Positions 47,987 through 59,550 of a stretch of DNA of 64,000 bases are shown here, one piece after another. The notes under the pieces are model-generated. The model was not told the DNA's origin. It saw nothing but the letters and a program-made list of their open reading frames with translations, and ran no database searches. Each line of letters begins with the position of its first letter. The first letter of the stretch is position 1. Source of the stretch: Geosiphon pyriformis (Eukaryota; Glomeromycota; Glomeromycetes; Archaeosporales; Geosiphonaceae). The position numbers were made by a program, and so were the translations under genes. Location of the stretch: NCBI GenBank assembly GCA_016748015.1, contig JAAOMT010000003.1:1225187-1289186 (forward strand). The letters run 5' to 3'.

Positions 47987-48937
47987 TTCTATGTATCAAT
48001 ATTATTCTTCGATTCAGGATGAACACACAGTATATATAGTTTTATTATGGTTTAGAGCGAAGAAAAGGGTCGATCTTTCGTTATAAAACCCTTGCCTCCA
48101 GTTTATTTCGGAGTTGATAACTAAAACGTAAGGGCGGAGAAGTGGGTAAAAGGAAAGACAGGTGTTGAACACCAACTAAGCAAACTCTGATATTAACGAG
48201 AAGTTAAAAGAAATTTAATGTAGGGTGTATTTTTGGTATTTGAAGGCGACTGCAACTAATAAATATAAAACGGTTAGTGTATGACGACGTGTCCATGCGC
48301 AACAAGTGTGTATTTGGTTTGTCAGAGCTTCCACTTTACACAGTGCTAGGAAAAAATCCCTTTTTAATTTAGACCTTAGTCAAATCGAGATACAAGACAA
48401 TGTCTAGATTATTATCGTTATCTATAATAGAATGCTTAAATAAAATTTACACAGAAGACGATGTGAGCCTTGAAAAAAAAAAGACCAGACTATTAAGGAG
48501 TTTTTTCAAATATTTTTTCGATGAAAACAATCCTGAGGGTTCTAACTATATTTTCGGTTTGTGAATCTTTTTTGTCAAGTGACCAAACTTATTAGAACCC
48601 GATCGTATTTAAGTGCAGTTCGTCTATCATATATTTGATTTCCGATATTAAACAAAATAATGTACAAACGATATACCACGTTTCTCAAAGCTAATCCGTT
48701 CTCCGAAAATTTAAAACATATTGGAGATCACAAAGAGATCCTGAGAACTCAAGAATAAATGACCCATTTTTAAAAAGGCAAAGATCTGTTGTCAAGTAAA
48801 TAACTAAATTAAAGATGATCTCCACGTTTCAAATCGTGAAATTGTATCAAGGTCTCAATAATCTCTTATATACAATCATTTTGATATCGTTTACATATCC
48901 ATAGATGATTATCATTTTTCATTTTCAGGTATATTTT
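47987..48937. other. Intergenic region between SHO1-like and ArgRS genes
   Basis: About 950 bp holding the SHO1-like promoter and the ArgRS 3' UTR. A TATATATAG stretch lies near 48031, about 45 bp upstream of the SHO1 start; no other signal was assigned. Confidence 0.5.
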
Positions 48938-51703
48938 TCACATCCTCTCGAGTGGTGTTAGCCCTAGTAATTTTAATGCGTTACCGAGTGTAATCCTGGT
49001 GGCCCAATACATAAACAATCGAGCTTCAGCTATATTCTTTTCAGCACCCATCACCCACAAAGACTCCAATGCTACAGACACGGAATGACTTAGTTTCATC
49101 GCGTAATTAACAATTGTGCAAGGCTCAAGAGTATGTAAAGCGCTTTTTACAACATCAGGATATTGTGCTATAATCTCGATAAGTTCCAGAGCAGGCTTTT
49201 CAAAGATCAATTCAATATTAGCCTCGGGGTTAATAGCCAGACCACAATTTCGCTGAATTGAACACAAACGAGCATGTGCATATTGAATATACGGTCCAGT
49301 ATCCCCTAGAGGAAAATAATGGCAATATATATTAGTCGAGAATCCTCATCAGTGAGTATCAAACATATATATGACTTCTACCTTCAAAAGAAAACATTCG
49401 AGTCCAATTAAAAACATAATTTCTAATTCTAAAAAACAGAGTTGCCCTCCATTTGGTATGTGATGAAAATTAAAGAAACAGAAACGAAAAGATAAAGGCC
49501 TTTTACCTTTTTGCAGCCATATCTTGTATCATGATAGCAGATATACCGATTATATCAGCGACCATCTCAGGATCTTCTATTTGTTCATACTTTCTCTCAT
49601 TATGCCTCATCACTTCATGCATGCTCTCTTTGGTCTGTCCCAAAATGTCATCCAAGAAAACCACATTACCTTTTCGTGTACTCATTCCTTGAACCATTCC
49701 AAAATTTATATGCTTACAGCGGTTTACCCAATCGTGTCCCATTAACTCTAGAATTTTGAAGAACTGTTTCATGTGAAGATCTTGCTGCGATGCCACAACG
49801 TAATACATCGCATCAAACTTGTATTTTTCGTATCTTTCAATAGCGGCACCAATGTCTCGTGTAATATAAAGCTTGGTCCCATCATTCTTTTGAACAACCG
49901 CTACATCAAGTTTGTGTTGTTTCAAATCAACAATAATTGCACCTTCTGATTCTTGGGTGAGATTTTTTTCTTTCATTATTGCAAGTGCTTCTAACATCCG
50001 TTGATTGCTAACTTGTGATTCTCCAGAAAAAATATCAAACTTGATGTTTAAACGAGCATAAGTCTCTTCATATTTTTTTATACTAAGATCTCTAAATTTA
50101 TTCCACAAATCAAGAGCAATCTGATCGCCTGTACAGTTCAAAGGTCAGTAAATACGGATTAAATAATAGTCTGTTGAGTGATAGACTTACCATCTTCCAT
50201 TTTTTTGAAATAAGCTCGAGCACTTTCATTTATCTCCTTATCCTCTTCGGCATCAGACTGAAGTTGCGTGAAATTAATATTGCAACAAATAATTTAGCAT
50301 GATAAAATGACAGGAATTGGGTGAGTCACAGATATCTGAAGCTCACATTAATCTTAACATATATATCATAAAGATGTTTGATGGGGTCTTTAACCAGTTC
50401 TTGTTCTGAGCCATATTTTTCAAATCCAACAGCCAAAAGACCTAAAACTTATGTGTTTAATGTTAAAGAGCACAAAGAAATAGGAAATGTATGTTTTGGA
50501 AAGGATTTCGTACCGTATTGCTTTCCCCAGTCTCCCAAATAATTCATCCGGATGGTTTTCCAGCCATTAGCTTCAAGCGTATTTACAACAAAATTGCCAA
50601 TTATGGTGCTACGTAAATGACCTGCATGAAAAGGTTTGGCAATATTTGGACTACTGAATTCAACCACAGCTGTCTTGCCAATGCACGATTTATTATGTCC
50701 ATATTTTTCTTTGCGAGCATAGATATCCTGTAAAAGTAATTTGGCTAACAGAGGACGAGAAATCTTAAAATTTATATAATGACCGCTAGCCGAAGCGGAG
50801 ATAATGTACTTATTTGGCACTAACTGTATCCAATTTAAATATTTAGAATATCAGATTATTAGCGGTGACAGGAATCAGTGTTGTAATTACCTTCACAGCC
50901 CAGCTCTGGGCGACCTCTACAGGATTGCCCTTGACTCGTAGTCTTGGAATAGCAATTGCAATATCCCCATGTTCCGGATTTTTAGGGACTTCCAGCAAGC
51001 TGTATACCTCTTCCCCCGTCTTTCCTGACAAATCGGCAATGACTTGAGAAACAAAATTTCGAAATATATCAAGTTTATTATTTTCCCAATCTGATCCCTG
51101 AATTTGAGGCACAGAAGACAATTGTAGGGTCCCACTCGTATTTAATACTTGTTTTGGATTTTTGATAGAGGCATCAATTAAGCTGATAGCTTCGATTACA
51201 ATTGGGAGTGATTCAATTCGTTGAATCCAAGCAGATGTTGCTTTTGATATTTCATTTCTTGCTTTTTGAAAAGTCCCATTTTTTTCCAAGGCTTTGATAA
51301 CACCCCAAACCGCAAAATCAGCTAGAACTGGCTTATCAGGGTACACCAAAAAGCTTCCCTTGTGTTCGTCTAATCTTTTATTTAATAGGGCCACAAGTTC
51401 ATTTTCTGTTTTTTTGGAATTAGATAAATTAAGTAGCTGATCTTGTTCACTGGTATGTAGGAACTCTGAAGGCTTTTTCTCTTCATAAAGGCCAGAAGAT
51501 TCAGAGACACGGGCAAAGTAGCGGTAGATGTTGCTATCAATAATGAATATATTAAGTTTATTAGAGGTAAGTTTTAGAACAGTGTTAGTTGCCGTTTTCA
51601 AAGGAAATAGCTTTAGGCTTTTTAGGGTTTCCGGAGGGTGTGTCATCAAGTAAACGGTGAGTTGGCCGTAAGGTAGCAGATTCTCAGCAAAATGTAACTC
51701 CAT
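48938..51703 (-). CDS. Arginyl-tRNA synthetase with GST-like N-terminal extension
   Basis: Seven exons on minus: 50891-51703, 50514-50823, 50347-50441, 50191-50257, 49507-50128, 49382-49428, 48938-49305, giving 773 residues in phase. The enzyme charges tRNA-Arg. The class I HIGH box is HAGH (337-340) in [34 protein letters not shown] and the GMSTRKG loop (KMSK position) are clear. The C-terminus ends GLTPLERM, the usual eukaryotic ArgRS ending. The first about 170 residues resemble a GST C-terminal fold ([14 protein letters not shown], then [19 protein letters not shown]), as in other eukaryotic synthetases. Next to it is the ArgRS additional domain. The 47-nt exon 6 fits the conserved [14 protein letters not shown] junction. 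Cytosolic role likely; no targeting peptide is evident. Confidence 0.93.
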
Positions 51704-51930
51704 ATTACTTAAGAGGCCTAAGGTGAGTAGCTAAAGACGTTTCTCAACTTTAATTGTACACTGTTTTTAGTCTCGATTATCAGTTGTTATATCTGATATC
51801 TTACACTAGATGTTTCAAATGACTAACATTACACAAAGCATCAATATTTGGGATAATCAATTTTCAGAATTTCATTGATTCGTAATATCATCCACAAATA
51901 GAAATTAAACTAGTGCTCTCATTCAAAGAA
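51704..51930. other. Short intergenic region
   Basis: About 230 bp between the siroheme synthase stop and the ArgRS start, both on minus. It must hold the 3' end of one and the promoter of the other. Confidence 0.55.
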
Positions 51931-53607
51931 TTAGATCTCATGTGCAATACCGCTGAAATCTAAATCTTTACTATATAGTGCTTCTACAGAATGTCCAATC
52001 ACAAGTGTTGCAGGTGAAACAATCTTTTGAGTTTTAACTGCTTCTCCCAAAGATCTAACGGTAGCGCGAATTATCCGCTGATTAGGACGATTACTATTTT
52101 CTATGAAGACCCCAGGTAATTCTCCTGGATATTCCTTTTCCAATAATGCTTTACTCATTTCATTGGCTTTAGCAACTGCCATCAATATAACTGTGGTCCG
52201 TGTTGAATGATATCTAGGAATTTCGGGCATTCTTCCTTGAGTACCTTGCCCTGTCGTAATAAGAACTTGATCTGCTACGCCTCGATGTGTCACAGGAACA
52301 TTTGCGGCTAAAGGAGCTGAGAAAGCACTGCTGATACCTGGGACAACCTCTACGTCCCAACCATGCTTCCTAAAAAATGCAACCTCTTCTCCACCGCGTC
52401 CAAATAAAAAAGGATCTCCTATTTTTAATCTAACAACTGTTTTGCCTTCTTTTAAAGCCTCCAAACCCCATGTTGAAAGTTGATCTTGAGAATCACGAGA
52501 CTTCTCGGCACCTGATTTTGAAGCGGCGAGACGAATTTCACAATTTGCATGAGATAATATTGGTGAAGGAATAAGACGATCAGATAATACTAAATCTGCG
52601 GTAGCAAGGGCTGTAGTAGCCTTGTGAGTCAAAAGAGATGGATCTCCAGGTCCAGCACCCACAAGGATCATTCGGCCCTTCTTCAATGATTGTGATGAAA
52701 TCCGAGCATCTTTTGATTGAATTGTAAGATAATTAAATTCTTTGATAGAATCTAAGTTGTCGGGTTGATAGTTTTCATGGTCCTTATCTTTGAACGTTAG
52801 ATAAGCCCTATTTTCAATCATGTGATGGCTTGTTTCTCCAACTTCCTCAACACTTTTTTTAGTTGTATTCTTTAAAATATCTTCTTGATTGTTTTTCAAA
52901 CATAAGATCGAATCATACTGTGGAACTTGACCACTCTCATAAAAAAGCAATAGATTGTCCATTATCTTTTCATCCATTTTTTTCAGATCTTCTAGTGACC
53001 ATTCTTCGCACACTCTACTCATCCAACCCATTCTTTTGCTGGATGAGTTCTGTTTAGAGTCAAGTATTCGCAGTTTTTGTCGTAATCTTCCAACTTTTGT
53101 GATGACATCGCCAATCCCTTCGGGCAAAGTTTCGCCTATCTTCCGACGAATAATATTGGCCATTTTTGGCCCTTGACCATTGGTTGAGACAGCAATCTGA
53201 AGTGGGCCATCACGATGCTGCGACATGAAATAAAAATCACAAAGTGGTGGCACATCGGCCACATTTATGGGGATTTTCTTGGCATGACATATATCATAAA
53301 TTTTTCTTGATACCACAAGGTCATCGATAGCGGTCAAGACCATGTCTACATCTTCAAGATCAATTTCTTTGAACTCACGATTTATCCATTTATGAACTTG
53401 GTTTTGTTCTATACGATATCTTACTTCTTCACTCAACTCATTCTCAGGGGATACAAGTATTACTTTTGCATCAGCCTCGAGAACGCTTATAATACGTGCT
53501 GCAGCAACGTCATTACCACCAACTATAAGAATGTTTTTTTCTTTAGTTCTCCAAGCGACAATTAGCGAACCACCACTTCTTATAGGTGCAAATTCGGTAG
53601 AAGCCAT
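51931..53607 (-). CDS. Siroheme synthase: Met8-like plus uroporphyrinogen-III methyltransferase fusion (CysG-like)
   Basis: An uninterrupted 558-codon frame, ATG at 53607. The N-terminal half is like Met8/CysG-B, the precorrin-2 dehydrogenase and ferrochelatase: NAD-binding ILIVGGNDVAAARI (about 26-39), then INVADVPPLCDFYFMS and a basic STNGQGPKMANIIRRKI. After a linker comes the SUMT (CobA-type) SAM methyltransferase: ILVGAGPGDPSLLT, VLSDRLI, LKIGDPFLFGRGGEE, VVPGISSAFSAPL, PVTHRG. Together these make siroheme from uroporphyrinogen III for sulfite and nitrite reductase. Length and order match bacterial CysG; yeast separates Met1 and Met8. It is the only intronless long gene among the host genes here. 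That could reflect transfer or intron loss; I cannot tell. Confidence 0.93.
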   Translation of the reverse strand: MASTEFAPIRSGGSLIVAWRTKEKNILIVGGNDVAAARIISVLEADAKVILVSPENELSEEVRYRIEQNQVHKWINREFKEIDLEDVDMVLTAIDDLVVSRKIYDICHAKKIPINVADVPPLCDFYFMSQHRDGPLQIAVSTNGQGPKMANIIRRKIGETLPEGIGDVITKVGRLRQKLRILDSKQNSSSKRMGWMSRVCEEWSLEDLKKMDEKIMDNLLLFYESGQVPQYDSILCLKNNQEDILKNTTKKSVEEVGETSHHMIENRAYLTFKDKDHENYQPDNLDSIKEFNYLTIQSKDARISSQSLKKGRMILVGAGPGDPSLLTHKATTALATADLVLSDRLIPSPILSHANCEIRLAASKSGAEKSRDSQDQLSTWGLEALKEGKTVVRLKIGDPFLFGRGGEEVAFFRKHGWDVEVVPGISSAFSAPLAANVPVTHRGVADQVLITTGQGTQGRMPEIPRYHSTRTTVILMAVAKANEMSKALLEKEYPGELPGVFIENSNRPNQRIIRATVRSLGEAVKTQKIVSPATLVIGHSVEALYSKDLDFSGIAHEI

Positions 53608-54188
53608 GAAATTGAAATTTGAAAGTTTCCACTAAAATCTGAAAAGTATGAATAAATTTCTGCATCGGTAATTAATAAATTATTTTATAAATTTTATTAG
53701 TAATATTTTCTATTGATTATAATTTGAAGTTCCTGTCTTATGTCTTTGCACTTTCTTTAAATTATGCGTCATAAGCAAATAAATAATGTTGTACAAGATT
53801 GGTATTTTTGTCGAAGATAGGCAATGTTTTGGCATCGTGCGCCCGTATGTTAAAAGAACGGGGAAAATCGCCTACTTTATTAGAAACTTGAGATAGTGTA
53901 AATAACCATTATTCTCGCTTTAATCTCTCAACATTTTTTCCCCTCGTGAAAATATTATTTTATTTAATTTATGTTGTATCAACAAAGAATTTCATAAGAA
54001 GGTTATTATTTGCGGTTTAAGAGGATGTTTTATTGTTGCTTCATAATCGTTTAATACAATATCATTGCGTTTTAACCAAAAGTAGAAATATTAGGGCGTT
54101 TCCTTTCTCTCAGAACCATTTTCTCCAGTCATACCTATTAGGTTGACTTTTTGCCATCAAACTACAACCATTTTTAATTTTAAAAATT
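53608..54188. promoter_or_regulatory. Divergent intergenic region (bidirectional promoter candidate)
   Basis: About 580 bp between the starts of the siroheme synthase (minus) and DENN (plus) genes. Both promoters must lie here or overlap. No TATA box stood out; a T/A-rich stretch is near 53680-53720. Confidence 0.5.
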
Positions 54189-57100
54189 ATGAGTGAGAAA
54201 AGATTAGTAGACTACGTGTTTTTAGCTGGCTTACCGCAAGATTTCCATCTTCCAACTCCTACAGAAAGCTCCGCGACGAATACAGACATAAAGTTTGCTC
54301 AGAATAAAAAAAAAAAATCTGATAAGTCGGAACGTAATAAAACTTCAACAAAGCTGACACCAACAATAACAACAATAACAACAACAACAAATAACGACGA
54401 AGAAAGTGTTCGATTTGCAGATGCCACACTCTTCGAAAGCATTCGTGCGAGTATTGTCAGATTTGACAATGAACGTGATGATTTTTTAAAATCACTTGGG
54501 CGTGGCATGCGTGATTCTGGGACGAAAAATGGTAACAGTAGTGGTGGTGAAGGAGCATCAAAAGCTCGTACTTCTATAGCTCCATCCTCCAGTATCTTTC
54601 GTAATGGATCTATAATATCAACTAAATTTTTGAAGAATTTGGACGAAGGATTTTCAGAAACTGATTCATTATCCTCCTCATCAACCGTGAAAAATAATGT
54701 GCCGATGCAGGAGGATCCTCAAAATTCAGAGCACCGAAGTAAGTGCCTCAAAAAAATCTAGGGCATGCCTTTGGGTGGTCAAATTGACATTTTGTGTTCA
54801 TTGCACGCATTGGCAAATTTTTATGCCTGAGGACCCACAAAGGAGCAATGAATATCCCCTGGAGAAAAACTACTGCAGATGGGTGCTACTTTGAACGTGG
54901 GAACAAGTGCGTTAATTTCGTCGATCTAATAATTTCGTCCTATCACTTTCTTAAATTCTACCACAAAGTATCGTATTTAAATGTAGCCCCTCAAGTTCCG
55001 TCGTCAAAAGGAAATATATACGATCCAGGTGAACATCCACTCAAGCAGAAATATTCGCCCCGACTTCTTGCTCGATATCCTCAAAAAGATTATTCAAAAG
55101 AAGAAAGCTTTCCTGCTTACATACCTATGGTTTGAATTATTTTTAATAAATATATTTTTATTTTTGCGATATACCCAAAGTTAATGATCCAAAATTTAGT
55201 TCTGCTTTCCCAATGATGTTACAATCCGTGAGAGCGAATATCCTCCACCGACTACATATCATGGTTTTGTATCCTTTAATATGAAAGCCAAGAATTTTTA
55301 TTATCTATAACAATAGACACAATGAATAAAATTTTCCTTAACAATAACACAAAATTAGGCTATGACCCAAGAAGATGGGTCGAAACGTTATGGTATTTGT
55401 CTCACAACTTTTGAGCCAATATCTGAAAGTTTGGCTAAAGACATCGATTTATTACATAAAGATTGGTGCGCAAAAAATATGGTAATTCGCATTTTTTTGA
55501 TCCAATTCTTGCTAAATGTTTTATTTTAATCAATTCGATAGCTCAAAATTTTCTTCTCAAATCAAGACTGCAAGCCAGATAGAATACGCCAACCATTTAG
55601 CTACTAAAATGCGATATGAGAAACAAAAAGTGGAAACTGCGCGTATAAAATTAGATTCCGTAGTTGATTTGACTTCAGGGCAACGTGATGAGATTGAACG
55701 CGAAAAATTAGAAGCAGAAGAAAAAGTTTCTCTCTACGTTGAGCTTCTCCAACCCATAAAGTCAGGAATAGTCGACATCACCAAATTATGGCTGCCAAAA
55801 TGTATTGGGGTAATTAGTGAATTGCCATGGCATGATGTGTTGAGAGATTGGCTCTGTGCAGTAGCAATGCCAATGGTTCAAGGTTTAAAAGAGCCAAAAC
55901 AATTGGAATTGCCTTTGGAAAGGTTTAAACTTTAAAATTGATGCTCATTTAAAAATCTCACCAAAAAATTAATCCCTGATATCCAATATTCTTATTATTT
56001 AGGTATATTGTTAATTTGGTTCATGAAATACCTGTTCCACCGCCAGGGAAACTACAAGTTGCAATATCTGTAAACGATTTGACATTATTCTGTGGGAGAC
56101 CACCATTGAATCAGATTCCCTTAATGAATGATGTAAGCCGAGAAAATGTTAATGGTTTAGCTTATAGGATAATATTAAGCTATCACACTTTGATTTTCAT
56201 ATCCTGAAATTTTATTTTTCATGGATTTTGAGCCTAAATGCAAATTGATTTCCCAATTCTTAAAAATAGTTTATTAAGTAAATTCCTTGGGATTAAATAC
56301 GGAAGCCATAGTAGTGAGGTGACATAAATAGTTTCATTTATTCAAATAGTACAATTCCTTGATGGCTAGGCTGTGGCTTCCGTGTGAGTCCTGTTGTTTG
56401 ATCACTTTCTATACATTTTGTTAAACGTCTTTTCTAATTGAAAATTAGTATATGAAACACAGAGTTCTGATTTCTGGATACCTCACATTTTACATTTGGT
56501 TTTTCTAGTTCTCCCTATTTCCGGTTTTTCGAAGCCTTTCATTCAAAACCATTTTGACATTACTGGAGGTTTGTAGCATTTGAAATTTTCTTTTAAATAA
56601 AATCTCGGACTAAAATATTTCTCTTGTTAATCGGGAATATATTCCAAAGGCTGCTTTGGCGGAGGCTAAAATTCTCCTAATATCTTCTTATCCTGATATG
56701 CTCTTCTTGGCGGCTCATTCCATCACTTATTTGATGTACCCGCTGTATTGGCAAGGAGTCTTTATACCGATATTACCAGCTCGTCTAATGGCTTGTCTCC
56801 AAGTATATCATAATTTATTCTAATTCCAACTCATTTTCAATGTTCACGTTTTCTCAGATAAAAATATTATATACTTCAATAGGCTCCTGTTCCATATATT
56901 ATGGGAATTCAACGACAATATAAAGGAATGGATTTACTTCCAGAAGATGTAAGCTAAAGTGCTATTAGGGTTAGCATAATTATTATTATGTCCTTAATAT
57001 TTACCAACCCATTATAATTAAAAGGCATGTATCGTCGATCTAGACAAAGATACTATTATGATTGCTCAGCATCCGCCACAAATTCCTTCGCGCCAAAGAA

Positions 57101-58955
57101 AGAAGCTTATGCAAAGCTTGGAGGCATACGCGCCTTTGCATTCCCACTACAGTCTACCATATGGTGTACCATTATATGTGCAGCAGGCTTATCCTAACGG
57201 ACGATTTACACCTCTCTGTGCAAAATCCAGAATATATGAGCCTAATGATCGAATTACTTCTGTAATTGGGACGCCAGCCCGTGCAATACCGCTCGCTCCA
57301 TCAATGACTGGCCTTTATGACATGGATAGAGATGAAAACTTAAGCTCACCACATGATCCCTTTCCAAGGAGCAGCTCCTTGGTGGGTGTTCCTGCTCATT
57401 TAGCATCTCGCAGACATTCAACATTTTCTGGTTCTACCAATCTATACGAAGATAGTATCAAAAGTGGAAAGGTACAAATATCAAATCCTGGCGATTTTTT
57501 ATAATTTCTTATTAATTCCAATCTATAATTGGAATATTACAGAGTAGCAAAGCTGGTAGTCTTTCGGAAAAGTCTGTGAAGAATAAAAATCGGTTCAGTA
57601 GTCTTGCTGGGGCGCGCAATTCCATAATGGTAGGTTCTTTAAATTCAATCTTAAAATTTGTTTTATAAATTTTCTTACCTTATCTATTTCAAATCAAGTC
57701 TCTTCGGAGTAAAGCTTTAAACCGTAGTAGCATTATGGTTTTGAATCGAAATGGCAACGGGCATGCACACAAAATATCGGGTGATGTGATTAGCCTCCCA
57801 CAAACTTCCAACTCTTCCCAATACGATAACGAATCCCTATTTTCATCTGATGGATGGAGTGTAATGGCTGATCCGGCAGAACGAATTCCTATTGGAAAAG
57901 ATTTTTCCCCTAAAGAAGGTCATTTGATGGTTGAAATTCAGGCTGAAGGCAATTCTGATGGTCAGCCAGGGATGAGCACCTGGATGCTAGAAGGTCTTGC
58001 CTGTGGGATTTGCCAGAAAAGTTTAGGTCTAAATGTAGTATTAAAATGTGAAGGTAAATTCTTGAAATGGGTTCCTATTTGCCTCTTTTATTTACCTTTT
58101 TAAATTGAGTGATCAATTACGGCAAAATTACACAGGATGTTCGATGGTTGCACATGAAGAATGTTTTGGAGACATCACATATCCATGTATGCCTGCTTGT
58201 TTCAACGAGGCCAAAGTACAAGATGCTTTCCTACGTGTGTTTGCTTCTTTACTTCGACATTATCGGACATATATGGTTGAGGGAACAAAAAATAGTGCTG
58301 GGGAAAATAGTCGAGGCGCTAATGGATTATTTGATGAAGGCTTTTACTTTCGAAGGGAAATCTTCTTAAAGACGGCAGATAAAGAAGCAAAGGTATTTTT
58401 TGAATGTATAGCTAGATATATTGTAGCAAGATAAAAAACTTTAATTAAAATTTGCCTTCTTGCGCCTATCTGATTCCGCAAACAGCCCTTTCTCTCGAGC
58501 CTTGTTGATTCTCAGGCTTTTTCGCATTTTATACATGAACGTTTGACGCGTTCTGCTGATGACCCAGAAATTCTACATTTTGATGAAGTTATCGCAGCCA
58601 AGCTCAATCGGTCGAAATTAAAGCTTTCGAAAGAAACGACCCTTTTTTTGAATGTAAGTGCTTATATCTAATTAGTGATAAAATACCAATGGTTTCTAAT
58701 TCTAAATCCTAAAAATAGGATCCTTCTTATTCAATTTCACAAACCGTGAGAGCCATGAAGCCTGCTGAAGATGATCTTGATTTATTTGGTATTTTTCCCT
58801 AGTATTTTTCATTGAAATTCATCTTTGATTTCCTCTATCTAAGCAATTATTTTATTATTCTCTCAATAGCTATAGATTGTGAAACTAGCAGGCTTCCATC
58901 GTCTTTTAATCCAGAATTTATGTACACACCACGCCCCAGCAATCAAACAGCGTAG
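54189..58955 (+). CDS. Tripartite DENN-domain protein with embedded C1-like zinc finger (Rab GEF candidate)
   Basis: Sixteen exons, 1045 residues, each junction in phase: 54189-54738, 54969-55129, 55200-55268, 55359-55481, 55567-55922, 56003-56132, 56509-56568, 56650-56802, 56883-56948, 57025-57471, 57543-57629, 57699-58053, 58136-58392, 58486-58653, 58719-58788, 58870-58955. uDENN: FCFPNDVTIRESEYPPPTTYHGF and YGICLTTFEPI. cDENN: ILTLLEAALAEAKILLISSY, LMYPLYWQGVFIPILPARLMACLQ, VPYIMGIQR. A low-complexity linker follows, then CX2CX11CX2CX4HX2CX7C (residues about 836-870), the spacing of a C1 domain apart from its missing first His. dDENN: PFLSSLVDSQAFSHFIHERL. DENN proteins activate Rab GTPases on membranes; the C1-like finger could bind lipid or protein. 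Exon 1/2 and the 55567 acceptor (chosen for phase) are the weakest joins. Confidence 0.87.
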
Positions 58956-59550
58956 TTTCATGGTTTACGGTCTTTCTAGCAATATTCTTAATTATCAACT
59001 GAGAAACCCAACACATCGTTCGCTTGATTTCAAACAATTTTATTAGACTGGGATATATTCAATGCCCTCGAGGCTCTATTTTTGTATCTTTTAATAACCT
59101 GAGGGAGTTTTTGGGGTAAGAATTGTTGCATCGCTGCAAGGTTATGTTTAAATTCATTTTATTTATTGTGTTAAAGAAACATTTGGACATATAGAAAAAA
59201 TTCAGTTGGACATTGGTTTCGTTTTTCTCTTTGGGACTTAGTTCTATGGGTTGAGGAATGGGGCAAAAAATAAACAGGGTGCAGTGTCTCCTGCTGGGGT
59301 TTTTTCCTTTCTTCCTTTGGCAGCAATAGCTTGTAGCATTAATGGGTTATATTTTCAATTTCATTATCATCACAAAAATCATTATTCCAGGTCAACTTTT
59401 TCATTTCTAATTCGTTGGTTTTTTAACATTGACAAAAAAAATCAAAGTATTGTATCCAGTATAACCTTCGAAATTTCGGATTTAATTTTTGACAGGTTGG
59501 ATTTTTCCAGTCTGATCTAGATTTTTTGTAAATTAATAAACACAGTCAAT
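58956..59550. other. Region downstream of the DENN gene
   Basis: Probably 3' UTR and flank. A 90-codon frame at 59251-59520 (+) has no recognised domain and shows biased composition toward its end; I do not call it a gene. Confidence 0.5.

Noticed and set aside
59251-59520. Plus-strand ORF of 89 codons after the DENN gene as a gene.
   Set aside because: No domain, no splice context, biased second half; position fits a 3' UTR.
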